DNA of 64,000 bases from Gordonia sp. UBA7599 (GTDB taxonomy: Bacteria > Actinomycetota > Actinomycetes > Mycobacteriales > Mycobacteriaceae): NCBI GenBank assembly GCA_002477755.1, contig DLKD01000136.1, forward strand, positions 62,785 through 126,784, given 5' to 3'. Positions 18,745 through 27,172 of the stretch are shown piece by piece. Each line of letters starts with the position of its first letter. Within the stretch, counting starts at the first letter, position 1. Under the pieces are notes generated by a model. It was not told the DNA's origin, ran no database searches, and worked only from the letters and a program-made list of their open reading frames with translations. Both the position numbers and the translations under genes were made by a program.

Positions 18745-19956
18745 GTGCCCGAGCAAGCATTCATCTACGAGGCCGTCCGCACGCCTCGTGGCAAGCAGCG
18801 CGGCGGCGCGCTGCACAGCGTCAAGCCGATCGACCTGGTCTCGGGTCTGATCAACTCCCTCCTCGCCCGCCACGGCAGCCTCGACCCCACCGACATCAAC
18901 GACGTCATCCTCGGCGTCGTGTCCCCGGTCGGCGAGCAGGGCGCGGTCATCGCACGTACCGCTGCGCTCGTGTCCGGCCTGGGCGAGACCGTTCCGGGTA
19001 CTCAGATCAACCGCTTCTGCGCGTCGGGCCTCGAGGCCGTGAACCTGGCTGCGGCCAAGGTCGCCTCCGGCTTCGATGACCTGGTCCTCGCCGGTGGCGT
19101 CGAGTCGATGTCGCGCGTCCCGATGGGCAGCGACGGCGGTGCGCTCTTCGCCGACCCGACCACGGCCTACGACAACTACATCAACCCGCAGGGCATCGGT
19201 GCCGACCTGATCGCGACCATCGAGGGCTTCTCGCGCGAGGACGTCGACGCTTACGCCGCCGAGTCGCAGGCCCGCGCCGCCAAGGCGTGGGAGTCGGGCT
19301 ACTTCGCCAAGTCGGTGATCCCGGTGACCGACATCAACGGCGTCACCCTGCTCGACCACGACGAGCACATGCGTCCCGGCAGCACCGTCGAGTCGCTCGG
19401 CAAGCTCAAGCCCGCATTCGCCGGCCTGGCTGCGATGGGTGGCTTCGACGACGTCATCCTGCAGCGCTACCCGAGCGTGGAGCGCAACAACCACGTCCAC
19501 ACCGGTGGCAACAGCTCCGGCATCGTTGACGGTTCGGGCCTGGTCCTGATCGGTTCGGAAGAGGCCGGCAAGCGCAACGGGCTGACCCCGCGCGGTCGCA
19601 TCGTCACCTTTGCCGAGATCGGCTCGGAGCCCTCGATCATGCTCACCGGCCCGACCCCGTCCACCGAGCTGGCACTGAAGAAGGCCGGACTCACCACCGA
19701 GGACATCGACGTCTACGAGCTCAACGAAGCCTTCGCGTCGGTCGTCATGAAGTGGATGAAGGACCTGAAGATCCCGCACGAGAAGGTCAACGTCAACGGC
19801 GGCGCCATCGCGATGGGCCACCCGCTCGGCGCGACCGGCGCGATGATCCTGGGCACCTGCCTCGACGAGCTCGAGCGCACCGGCGGCCGCTACGGCCTGG
19901 CCACCCTCTGCATCGGCGGCGGCATGGGCGTCGCGACCGTCATCGAGCGCCTCTAA
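18745..19956 (+). CDS. fadA: Acetyl-CoA acyltransferase (thiolase), FadA
   Basis: 403-aa thiolase that cleaves 3-ketoacyl-CoA in beta-oxidation and partners FadB. The nucleophilic cysteine is C92 in [11 protein letters not shown]359 lies in GHPLGATGA and the second cysteine is C389 in LCIGGGMG. The sequence follows M. tuberculosis FadA (Rv0859) closely from [17 protein letters not shown] onward. The GTG at 18745 was chosen because it follows an AAAGGAAC ribosome site and matches the family N-terminus; an upstream ATG at 18706 would add 13 residues. fadB follows after 35 bp. Confidence 0.93.
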   Translation: MPEQAFIYEAVRTPRGKQRGGALHSVKPIDLVSGLINSLLARHGSLDPTDINDVILGVVSPVGEQGAVIARTAALVSGLGETVPGTQINRFCASGLEAVNLAAAKVASGFDDLVLAGGVESMSRVPMGSDGGALFADPTTAYDNYINPQGIGADLIATIEGFSREDVDAYAAESQARAAKAWESGYFAKSVIPVTDINGVTLLDHDEHMRPGSTVESLGKLKPAFAGLAAMGGFDDVILQRYPSVERNNHVHTGGNSSGIVDGSGLVLIGSEEAGKRNGLTPRGRIVTFAEIGSEPSIMLTGPTPSTELALKKAGLTTEDIDVYELNEAFASVVMKWMKDLKIPHEKVNVNGGAIAMGHPLGATGAMILGTCLDELERTGGRYGLATLCIGGGMGVATVIERL

Positions 19957-19991
19957 GCCTCCACGCACAGAAAGACTTTGGAAGAAAAACA

Positions 19992-22196
19992 ATGAGCGAC
20001 AACATGATCAACTGGGAGAAGGACGCCGACGGCGTCGTCATCCTGACCATGGACGACCCCAACCAGGGCGCCAACACGATGAACGAGCTGTTCCAGACGT
20101 CCATCAAGACCACCGTCGAGCGGCTTGAGGCGGAGAAGGATGACATCACCGGTGTCATCATCACCTCGGCGAAGAAGACCTTCTTCGCCGGCGGCGACCT
20201 CAAGGACATGACGGCTGACCGTCCCAAGGACGCCACCAAGGCCGACATCGCCACCGCGATCACCAACAGCGCCAACGAGATGAAGAAGGTGCTGCGCCGG
20301 CTGGAGACGCTGGGCAAGCCCGTCGTCGCGGCCATCAACGGCGCGGCGCTGGGCGGTGGCCTGGAGATCGCGCTGCACACCCACTACCGCATCGCGGCCG
20401 ACGTCAAGGGCAACAAGATCGGCCTGCCCGAGGTCACCCTCGGCCTGCTCCCCGGCGGCGGCGGCGTGGTTCGTACCGTGCGCCTGCTCGGCATCCAGAA
20501 CGCGCTGATGGGCGTCCTGCTGCAGGGCACGTCGTTCAGCCCGGAGAAGGCCAAGGAGACCGGTCTGGTCAACGAGGTCGTCGGCACCGTCGAGGAGCTC
20601 ATCCCGGCCGCCAAGAAGTGGATCGCCGCTAACCCCGAAGCGGCCCAGCCGTTCGACGTCAAGGGCTACAAGATCCCCGGTGGCGCACCGACCAGCCCGG
20701 CCCTCGCAGCCAACCTGCCGGCCCTCCCGGCGCTGCTGCGCAAGCAGATCAAGGGCGCCAACATGCCGGCTCCGCGCGCGATCCTCGCCGCGGCCATCGA
20801 GGGTGCCTACGTCGACGTCGACACCGCCGACGAGATCGAGACGCGCTACTTCGTCTCGCTGGTCACCGGTCAGGTCGCGCAGAACATGATCAAGGCGTTC
20901 TTCTTCGACCTGCAGCACATCAACGGCGGTGGCTCGCGGCCGAAGGGCTTCGACAAGTACACGCCCAAGAAGGTCGGCGTCATCGGCGCGGGCATGATGG
21001 GCGCGGCGATCGCGTATGTGACGGCCAAGGCCGGCATCGACGTCGTCCTCAAGGACATCAACATCGACGCCGCGAACAAGGGCAAGGACTACTCGGTCCA
21101 GCTTGAGGCGAAGGCTCTCTCGCGCGGCAAGACCACCGAGGAGAAGTCCAAGGCGCTGCTCGACCGCATCCACCCGACCGTGGACGCTGCCGACTTCGCC
21201 GGCGTCGACTTCGTGATCGAGGCCGCGTTCGAGTCGGTCGAGGTCAAGAACAAGGTGTTCCAGGAAATCGAGGACGTCGTCGACGCCGACGCCGTGCTCG
21301 GGTCCAACACCTCGACGCTGCCGATCACCATCCTCGCCGAGGGCGTGAAGCGCTCTGAGGACTTCATCGGCATCCACTTCTTCAGCCCCGTCGACAAGAT
21401 GCCGCTGGTGGAGATCATCAAGGGTGCGAAGACCTCCGACGCCGTGCTGGCCAAGGTCATCGACTACACCCTGGCGATCCGCAAGACCCCGATCGTCGTC
21501 AACGACAGCCGCGGGTTCTTCACCAGCCGCGTCATCGGTACCTTCATCAACGAGGCCATCGCGGCCGTTGGCGAGGGCGTCGAGCCGGCATTGATCGAGC
21601 AGGCCGGTTCGCAGGCCGGGTACCCGGCTCCGCCGCTGCAGCTGATGGATGAGCTGACCCTGACCCTGCCGCAGAAGATCCGCAAGGAGACCGAGGCGGC
21701 GCTCAAGGCAGAGGGCAAGGAAGTCCCGCAGCACGGCAGCAACGCCGTCGTCGACTGGATGGTGGAGCAGGGCCGCACCGGCAAGAAGGACGGCAAGGGC
21801 TTCTACGACTACACCGACGGCAAGCGCGACCTCATCTGGCCCGAGGTCCGCGAGCACTTCAAGTCGGGCAGCAAGGAGATCCCGCTGGAGGACATGAAGG
21901 AGCGCATGCTCTTCGCCGAGGCCCTCGAGACCGTGAAGTGCTTCGACGAGGGTGTGCTCACCTCCGTCGAGGATGCCAACATCGGCTCGATCTTCGGTAT
22001 CGGCTTCCCCGCCTGGACCGGTGGTGTCATCCAGTACATCAACCAGTACGAGGGTGGCCTGCAGGGCTTCGTCGACCGCGCCAACGATCTGGCGTCGAAG
22101 TACGGTGCGAACTTCACCCCGCCGGCCTCGCTCGTCGAGAAGGCCGCTCGCGGTGAGAAGCTCACCAACGAGACCCTGACCAAGGCCAACGCCTAG
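19992..22196 (+). CDS. fadB: Beta-oxidation multifunctional protein FadB (enoyl-CoA hydratase / 3-hydroxyacyl-CoA dehydrogenase)
   Basis: 734-aa alpha subunit of the trifunctional beta-oxidation complex. The N-terminal crotonase domain (about 1-200) has TFFAGGDLKDM and GAALGGGLEIALH. The NAD-binding Rossmann loop GVIGAGMMGAA begins near residue 328, followed by SNTSTLPI and the catalytic histidine in IGIHFFSPVDKMP near 460. The C-terminal 3-hydroxyacyl-CoA dehydrogenase domain follows. Length and order agree with actinobacterial FadB. AGAAAAAC precedes the ATG. It is the second gene of a two-gene operon closed by a strong terminator. Confidence 0.93.
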   Translation: MSDNMINWEKDADGVVILTMDDPNQGANTMNELFQTSIKTTVERLEAEKDDITGVIITSAKKTFFAGGDLKDMTADRPKDATKADIATAITNSANEMKKVLRRLETLGKPVVAAINGAALGGGLEIALHTHYRIAADVKGNKIGLPEVTLGLLPGGGGVVRTVRLLGIQNALMGVLLQGTSFSPEKAKETGLVNEVVGTVEELIPAAKKWIAANPEAAQPFDVKGYKIPGGAPTSPALAANLPALPALLRKQIKGANMPAPRAILAAAIEGAYVDVDTADEIETRYFVSLVTGQVAQNMIKAFFFDLQHINGGGSRPKGFDKYTPKKVGVIGAGMMGAAIAYVTAKAGIDVVLKDINIDAANKGKDYSVQLEAKALSRGKTTEEKSKALLDRIHPTVDAADFAGVDFVIEAAFESVEVKNKVFQEIEDVVDADAVLGSNTSTLPITILAEGVKRSEDFIGIHFFSPVDKMPLVEIIKGAKTSDAVLAKVIDYTLAIRKTPIVVNDSRGFFTSRVIGTFINEAIAAVGEGVEPALIEQAGSQAGYPAPPLQLMDELTLTLPQKIRKETEAALKAEGKEVPQHGSNAVVDWMVEQGRTGKKDGKGFYDYTDGKRDLIWPEVREHFKSGSKEIPLEDMKERMLFAEALETVKCFDEGVLTSVEDANIGSIFGIGFPAWTGGVIQYINQYEGGLQGFVDRANDLASKYGANFTPPASLVEKAARGEKLTNETLTKANA

Positions 22197-22215
22197 GGTT
22201 CGCCCACTCAAGCCG

Positions 22216-22254
22216 ATCAGGCCCCGCATTCCCCCGAGGAGTGCGGGGCCTGAT
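22216..22254 (+). terminator. Rho-independent terminator of fadA-fadB
   Basis: ATCAGGCCCCGCA (22216-22228) pairs with TGCGGGGCCTGAT (22242-22254), a 13-bp GC-rich stem with a 13-base loop, followed by TCGTTTG. It begins 19 bp after the fadB stop. Confidence 0.9.
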
Positions 22255-22361
22255 TCGTTTGTCGCAGTGCTGTTCTGGTGAAGGCGGCGCGCCTTCGTGG
22301 CAATGGTTGCTCGACGTCGCCGTGCGGCGTCTCCCTGCTTAGCGATGTCCGTTTTGTCGGA

Positions 22362-22367
22362 TAGTGT
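22362..22367 (+). promoter_or_regulatory. -10 element of a leaderless deacetylase gene
   Basis: TAGTGT ends 6 bp before the GTG at 22374. No ribosome site is present. A TTGTCG about 10 bp upstream is too close to be a normal -35 element. Confidence 0.45.
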
Positions 22368-22373
22368 TCGGGT

Positions 22374-23168
22374 GTGGACAGAAGGATGTTCCTCGCGACC
22401 TTGGCCGCCGGAACAGCGGGGGCGCTCACGGCTTGCGCGCCGAAAGACGACGGGGCTAGTCCCAGCGAAGTCGCCTATCCGATATCCCCGACGCTGAGTC
22501 CGCCCCCGTCGCGACTGCCCCTCGACGGCCCCTTGCCGTCGACGCGGATACCGCTGCCGGACACCCCGATCACTGCGCTGCCCGGCAAGGGGCGAGCACT
22601 CGCGCTGACCGTCGACGATGGTGCGAGCTCGGAGGTTGTCGGCGCGTACTGCGAATTCGCGAAAACCACCGGAGCGCGCTTCACCTTCTTCGTCACCGGC
22701 CAATACGACAGCTGGCGCGAGAACAAAGCCGCCTTAGCGCCCCTCGTCGAATCCGGGCAGGTCCAGTTGGGCAACCACAGCTGGAGTCATGCGGACCTGA
22801 CCTCGCTGAGCGCCCGTGGCATCGCCGACGAGCTGGGACGCACCAAACGATTCCTGCGCAACACATATGGCGTTGACGGCACCCCCTACTACCGCCCGCC
22901 GTTTGGCTACCGCAATGCCCAAGTCGACAAGGTCGCCGCCGACCTCGGCTACACGATGCCCACCCTGTGGGACGGGTCGATCGCCGACTCCGGCCTGGTG
23001 ACCGAGAAGTTCCTCATCGGCATGGCACGCAAGTATTTCCGTGCTCAGCGCATCGTCATCGGCCACGCCAACCACGACCCGGTCACCCAAGTGTTCGGCG
23101 ACTTCACGCGCATCATCCGTCGGCGCAAGCTGCAGATGGTGACCCTCAATGACTACTTTCTGCCGTGA
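22374..23168 (+). CDS. Polysaccharide deacetylase (NodB fold), lipoprotein
   Basis: 264-aa secreted deacetylase that probably removes acetyl groups from cell-wall sugars. The N-terminus has a twin-arginine-like start (MDRRMFLATL) and a lipobox LTAC with C21 as the lipid anchor. NodB motifs are present: TVDDG with D81-D82, HSWSH with metal ligands H135 and H139, RPPFGYRN with R174, and IVIGH with H231. A Pro-rich spacer (about 30-70) separates the anchor from the domain. Translation from GTG 22374 gives the lipobox at the usual distance. It is convergent with the flippase gene. Confidence 0.87.
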   Translation: MDRRMFLATLAAGTAGALTACAPKDDGASPSEVAYPISPTLSPPPSRLPLDGPLPSTRIPLPDTPITALPGKGRALALTVDDGASSEVVGAYCEFAKTTGARFTFFVTGQYDSWRENKAALAPLVESGQVQLGNHSWSHADLTSLSARGIADELGRTKRFLRNTYGVDGTPYYRPPFGYRNAQVDKVAADLGYTMPTLWDGSIADSGLVTEKFLIGMARKYFRAQRIVIGHANHDPVTQVFGDFTRIIRRRKLQMVTLNDYFLP

Positions 23169-23173
23169 CCGAG

Positions 23174-23242
23174 TAGATCCAACAGCGCGCGTAGCTCGCC
23201 AACAGCCGTCGGAGTGGGCAAACCCTCGCCGAGTTGGATCTA
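23174..23242. repeat. Inverted repeat between deacetylase and flippase genes
   Basis: TAGATCCAAC (23174-23183) and its exact complement GTTGGATCTA (23233-23242) flank a segment with a CGGAGTGGGC / CGCCGAG pattern like the 22-bp arrays elsewhere. The flippase stop codon is formed by the right arm. It could act as a two-way terminator. Confidence 0.65.
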
Positions 23243-24439
23243 GCTTGCGGATCGGGCGAGCGCCAGGCAGATCCCGGTCATCACCGCGGCCGCCGACACC
23301 GCGATCACGACCAGCGACGTCACCGAATCGGCCCACAGCAGGATCACCGCGGCCTCAACAGCGACCGACACCCACACGACGATCCCGACGACGGTGCGCT
23401 GCGCGGCGATGACCGCCAAGAGGAGCAAGCCCAAGACGGCCAGGATGGCCCCGGTCAGGGCGAACAACCAGAAGATGCCTGTCAGTGGCCGGTACTCGTC
23501 GCCCACGATGCGCGGGACCAGGGGCGAGACCAGCCACGTGCCCACGACCGTCATCCCGCCGATCCCCGACACCACCCCGACGGCAATGCGCAACGACTGC
23601 GCCCGCCGTTCCGGTGTGGCCAGACGCGGATAGACCACGGTCCCGATCGCCTGCGGCAGCCAGAATGCGGCCTTCGTCGCGATCGCGCCGAGCGCATAGA
23701 CGCCCGCGTCGGCATCGGAGAGCACGACGCGGGCAAGCAGAAGGTCGATCGACACCGCCACCAGCAGGGCCAACTGCACCTGTGATGCGCCCAGGACGCT
23801 CCAGACGTCGGATCTACTGCTGAAGAAGCTCCCCTGGTGAGCAGCGGAGGGAATATTGCCCTCGGCGGGGGCCGAGGGGGACTTTTTCAGCAGCCCCCAC
23901 GCGAAAGCCGTCGAAATCAGCGTGCCGACCGCCCCCACCCACAGCGCCACAGTGGCTGACGCCCCCAACAGCAGCGCGGCGATCATCGGTCCCGACCGCA
24001 AGACTCCCACCAGCCCCAAGAGCCAACCGAGCCGCCGGAACTCCGCTCGGCCCTGCAGGAACCCCTGTGCCGCGGCGGTCAGCGTGATCAGCGGCGCCAT
24101 CACCATCCCGGCCGCGGCGGCCGCCACCGGCACCCGCGTCAACGGAACCAGCACCGCACCCGCGACCAGCGAGAACACCGCGACCAGTACTGCCGTTTGC
24201 ACACCGAGCCGCACCAGCCCCGACCGTCCGCGCACGACCTCGCGCGCAATCACCGCCTGCACCGCCAACGACGGCGCCGCCACGACCACCATTGCGGCCA
24301 TGACCACCCCGAACACCCCGTAGTCGGTGGCTCCCAGCACGCGGCTGGCCGGAATGGCGACCAGGTACGCGGCGATGTTGGCGACCATCGCACCGACGGT
24401 CACCGCCCCCACCGACCGCACCGCGCCACCTGCACTCAC
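23240..24439 (-). CDS. MOP-family flippase-like membrane protein
   Basis: 399-aa polytopic protein with about 12 hydrophobic segments, resembling Wzx/MviN-type lipid-linked sugar flippases (SRVLGATDYGVFGVVMAAM at the N-terminus, WLPQAIGTVVYPRLA in the second half). It probably moves a lipid-linked glycan or related envelope molecule across the membrane. Glycosyltransferase, methyltransferase and deacetylase genes nearby support an envelope role. Around residues 183-208 the loop KKSPSAPAEGNIPSAAHQGS is encoded by a 77-bp palindromic repeat, so that part of the loop is probably an insertion. Start is GTG 24439. Confidence 0.78.
   Translation of the reverse strand: MSAGGAVRSVGAVTVGAMVANIAAYLVAIPASRVLGATDYGVFGVVMAAMVVVAAPSLAVQAVIAREVVRGRSGLVRLGVQTAVLVAVFSLVAGAVLVPLTRVPVAAAAAGMVMAPLITLTAAAQGFLQGRAEFRRLGWLLGLVGVLRSGPMIAALLLGASATVALWVGAVGTLISTAFAWGLLKKSPSAPAEGNIPSAAHQGSFFSSRSDVWSVLGASQVQLALLVAVSIDLLLARVVLSDADAGVYALGAIATKAAFWLPQAIGTVVYPRLATPERRAQSLRIAVGVVSGIGGMTVVGTWLVSPLVPRIVGDEYRPLTGIFWLFALTGAILAVLGLLLLAVIAAQRTVVGIVVWVSVAVEAAVILLWADSVTSLVVIAVSAAAVMTGICLALARSAS
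23817..23893. repeat. 77-bp palindromic element 2 (subfamily B) inside the flippase gene
   Basis: Begins CTGCTGA and ends TCAGCAG. Read on the minus strand, its centre GAGGGCAATATTCCCTC starts at position 31, exactly as GAGGGCAATGTTCCCTC does in the elements at 43507 and 49833. It lies wholly within the flippase frame and is translated without a stop. Confidence 0.85.
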
Positions 24440-24508
24440 GCCGTTCAGTGTGCCTGGTCACCGTGGCCGCTTTGGCATCGCCAGGACCGATGGGCGACGA
24501 TAGACGGT

Positions 24509-25429
24509 GTGTATGACCAAGAATTCGTGACCAGCCCCGACACCGACGACGTCGGGTCGCGCATCGATCCCGTGCTCGCCCGCAGCTGGCTCCTCGTCAA
24601 CGGCGCCCAGTACGAGCGCTTCGAGCCGGCCGCGCGGTCGCGCGCCGACATCGTCGTGATCGACATCGAGGACGCGGTGGCCCCGAAGGACAAGGTCAGC
24701 GCGCGTGACAACGCGGTTCGCTGGATCAGCGAGGGCAACCCGGACTGGGTGCGTATCAACGGGTTCGGTACGCCGTGGTGGGCCGACGATCTCGCGGCAC
24801 TGGCGAAGACCCCCATCGGTGGGGTCATGCTCGCGATGGTCGAGTCGATGGACCATGTCACCGAGACGGCCGCCCGGTTGCCGAACGTGCCGATCGTCGC
24901 CCTCGTCGAGACGGCGCGCGGCCTCGAGCGGATCGGTGAGATCGCATCGGCCAAGGGCACCTTCCGCCTGGCGTTCGGTATCGGCGACTTCCGTCGCGAC
25001 ACCGGCTTCGGTGAGAACCCGCTGACCCTGGCGTACGCGCGGTCGCGATTCACCATCGCGGCGAAGGCGGCGCATCTGCCCAGTGCCATCGACGGCCCGA
25101 CGGTTGGTTCCAGCGCACTGAAGCTCTCGGAGGCCACGTCGGTCAGCGTCGAGTTCGGCATGACCGGCAAGATCTGCCTGACCCCCGAGCAGTGCGCCCC
25201 GGTCAACGAGGGGCTCTCGCCGTCGCAGGACGACATCAACTGGGCGCGCGAGTTCTTCGCCGAATTCGACCGCGACGGTGGCGAGATCCGCAACGGCTCC
25301 GACCTCCCGCGCATCGCCCGCGCCACGAAGATCCTCGACCTCGCCCGCTCCTACGGCATCACGTCGAGTAGCTACGCCACCGACGAGGCCGGCCACCGCG
25401 CCGCACCGTCGGACACCTACCACTACTAG
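24509..25429 (+). CDS. CitE-like CoA-ester lyase (HpcH/HpaI aldolase family)
   Basis: 306-aa TIM-barrel lyase that probably cleaves a beta-hydroxyacyl-CoA such as citramalyl-CoA or malyl-CoA. Seen: SWLLVNGAQYERF, the metal/CoA block VVIDIEDAVAPKDK, WVRINGFGT, catalytic glutamate in VALVETARGLERI, and FGIGDFRRDTGF with the metal-binding Asp. A C-terminal lid of about 50 residues follows. A citramalyl-CoA lyase would complete the mesaconyl-CoA route suggested at 3-8 kb, but the genes lie 16 kb apart. The GTG at 24509 is preferred; GTG 24527 is possible. It is followed after 9 bp by the membrane protein gene. Confidence 0.8.
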   Translation: MYDQEFVTSPDTDDVGSRIDPVLARSWLLVNGAQYERFEPAARSRADIVVIDIEDAVAPKDKVSARDNAVRWISEGNPDWVRINGFGTPWWADDLAALAKTPIGGVMLAMVESMDHVTETAARLPNVPIVALVETARGLERIGEIASAKGTFRLAFGIGDFRRDTGFGENPLTLAYARSRFTIAAKAAHLPSAIDGPTVGSSALKLSEATSVSVEFGMTGKICLTPEQCAPVNEGLSPSQDDINWAREFFAEFDRDGGEIRNGSDLPRIARATKILDLARSYGITSSSYATDEAGHRAAPSDTYHY

Positions 25430-25438
25430 GGGATCCGG

Positions 25439-27172
25439 GTGCGCCCACTGCTCGCAGTCAGTGCGGTGAGCAGTGCGCTCGTCCTGGGCGCGGCGTTGCG
25501 CGGCGGTCCGCTGCTGATGCGCGACGCGGTGTCGACGCCGCGCTCGTATCTCACCGACGCCGCGCTGGGCCTCGGCGACGCCCCAGCCCGCGCGGTCCCG
25601 CAAGATGGCTTGCTTGCGATGGCCAGTGCGGCAGTGCCGGGGACCCTCGTCCTCATCGCGATGACGTGGATCTCGTTGGCGCTCGGCGGACTCGGTGCCG
25701 GGGTCTTGGTGTCGCGGCTCGTTCCAGGTTGGGCGCCTCCGTGTGCCGCGGGGCTGGTCGCGGTGTGGAACCCGTGGGTGGCGGAGCGGTTGATGCAGGG
25801 GCAGTGGAGTCTCATCGCAGGCTATGCCGCGATCCCGTGGGTTCTTGTTGCCGCGCAACGCATTTGGTCCGATGAGAGGGGTGGGTGGCCGCTGCTGTGG
25901 GCTGCGGTCGTCGGTGCCGGTCTGACTCCGACGGGGTCGCTGCTCGCGGCGATTGTGGTCGTCGCCGCCGTGATCGTGCCGTTGGCATGGCGGAAAGATC
26001 TGCGACGGTCAGCCGCGGCGATCATCCCCGTCGTCGTCGGCGCACTGCCGTGGCTGGTGGCGACGGTGCTGAACCAGTCCCCGACGACCGGCGATCCCGG
26101 TGGCGCCGAAGCGTTCGCGCTGCGCGCCGAGCCCGGCTTGGGGCGTGTCCTCACCGCGTTGGGCATGGGCGGGATCTGGAACGCCGACGCGGTGCCGGGC
26201 AGTCGGACGACTTGGTGGGGCGCCGTCGCGACGGTCCTGTTGCTCGCCGTCGTTGGCGCGGGGTGGTGGTCCGTCGGTGGTCGAGTGCTCCGCGAGGAAC
26301 GAGTGGGGCGTATCGAGACCGCGCGAGGTGACTTGCCAACCTCGTCGGCCCGCGTGCTCCTCGTCGTCGCGGCAGTACTCGCCCTGCTCACGACAGCCCT
26401 GGCGGTCTTCGCCTCCACCACACCCGGCCTCGCCGTGATGTCGGCGCTCCTCGAACACGTACCCGGTGCCGGGCTGCTGCGCGACACCCAGAAGTTCCTC
26501 GCGCTACTGCTACCCGCCGTCGCGATCGGCGTCGCCGGGGCGGTCGGGGCGCTGACGCGCCTCGTGCCCGTCGGGTTCGCCTTCGCGGCTGTCGCGCTGC
26601 TGACCGTCGGACCCTTGCCCGACGCGGCGCTGCGTCTGCACCCCGTCGACCTCCCGTCCGACTGGCAGGCCGTGGCCCAGATGATCCCCGACGACCAAGG
26701 GGCAGTCGCGCTGTGGCCGACGGGAATGACCCGCGACTATTCCTTCGCGCCGACGCAGAGCCTCGACCCCGCGCGCCGACTACTGCGCGCGCCGGTCCTG
26801 GAGGACGGGGAGTTGGAGGTCGACGGGAAGCCCGTCGACGCGGATCCCTCGACGCGGGGGGCGCAAGTGCGACTGGCGCTGGAGGAGGGGGCCGGGCCGA
26901 AGGAGCTGGCCTCACACGGCGTCGGATGGGTCCTCGTGGAGGAACCGGAGCGCAACGGTCGGCCGTCGGGATTCGACTCGGCCACACCGGTTTTCCGGGG
27001 CGACTACCTCACGCTCTATCGGGTGGAGAACCCGGTGATCGTTCCCGGTGCTTCGCCGGTTCATCGCGCGACGATGATCGTCTTGCACCTGGTTTGGCTG
27101 GCTGTGCTCGTCTTGGCATGTCTGCTTGCGGGGTCTCGATACGTCCCGACTACCAGGCGACGTCGGGATTGA
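25439..27172 (+). CDS. Large integral membrane protein, Rv0226c-like
   Basis: 577-aa protein with about 11 membrane segments in the first 400 residues and a mostly soluble C-terminal domain before a final hydrophobic helix and an RRRRD tail. Length and order resemble M. tuberculosis Rv0226c, and the next genes resemble Rv0225 and Rv0224c, so this looks like a conserved mycobacterial envelope cluster. The topology resembles GT-C glycosyltransferases, though I see no decisive DxD motif in the first loop. Residues near 280-294 (VGGRVLREERVGRIE) are encoded by a palindromic repeat. Start is GTG 25439. The 3' end overlaps the convergent glycosyltransferase gene by 23 bp. Confidence 0.65.
   Translation: MRPLLAVSAVSSALVLGAALRGGPLLMRDAVSTPRSYLTDAALGLGDAPARAVPQDGLLAMASAAVPGTLVLIAMTWISLALGGLGAGVLVSRLVPGWAPPCAAGLVAVWNPWVAERLMQGQWSLIAGYAAIPWVLVAAQRIWSDERGGWPLLWAAVVGAGLTPTGSLLAAIVVVAAVIVPLAWRKDLRRSAAAIIPVVVGALPWLVATVLNQSPTTGDPGGAEAFALRAEPGLGRVLTALGMGGIWNADAVPGSRTTWWGAVATVLLLAVVGAGWWSVGGRVLREERVGRIETARGDLPTSSARVLLVVAAVLALLTTALAVFASTTPGLAVMSALLEHVPGAGLLRDTQKFLALLLPAVAIGVAGAVGALTRLVPVGFAFAAVALLTVGPLPDAALRLHPVDLPSDWQAVAQMIPDDQGAVALWPTGMTRDYSFAPTQSLDPARRLLRAPVLEDGELEVDGKPVDADPSTRGAQVRLALEEGAGPKELASHGVGWVLVEEPERNGRPSGFDSATPVFRGDYLTLYRVENPVIVPGASPVHRATMIVLHLVWLAVLVLACLLAGSRYVPTTRRRRD
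26276..26320. repeat. Palindromic repeat of the GGTCGAGTG...TATCGAGACC family inside a coding sequence
   Basis: The segment starts GGTGGTCGAGTG and ends GTATCGAGACC, with a GAGGAACGAG centre. The same ends occur at 51133, 62313 and 63470. Here the repeat lies inside the membrane protein gene and is read through. Confidence 0.75.

Noticed and set aside
19953..22703. A 916-codon open frame on the minus strand opposite fadB
   Set aside because: Antisense shadow of fadB continuing through its terminator. No protein motif.
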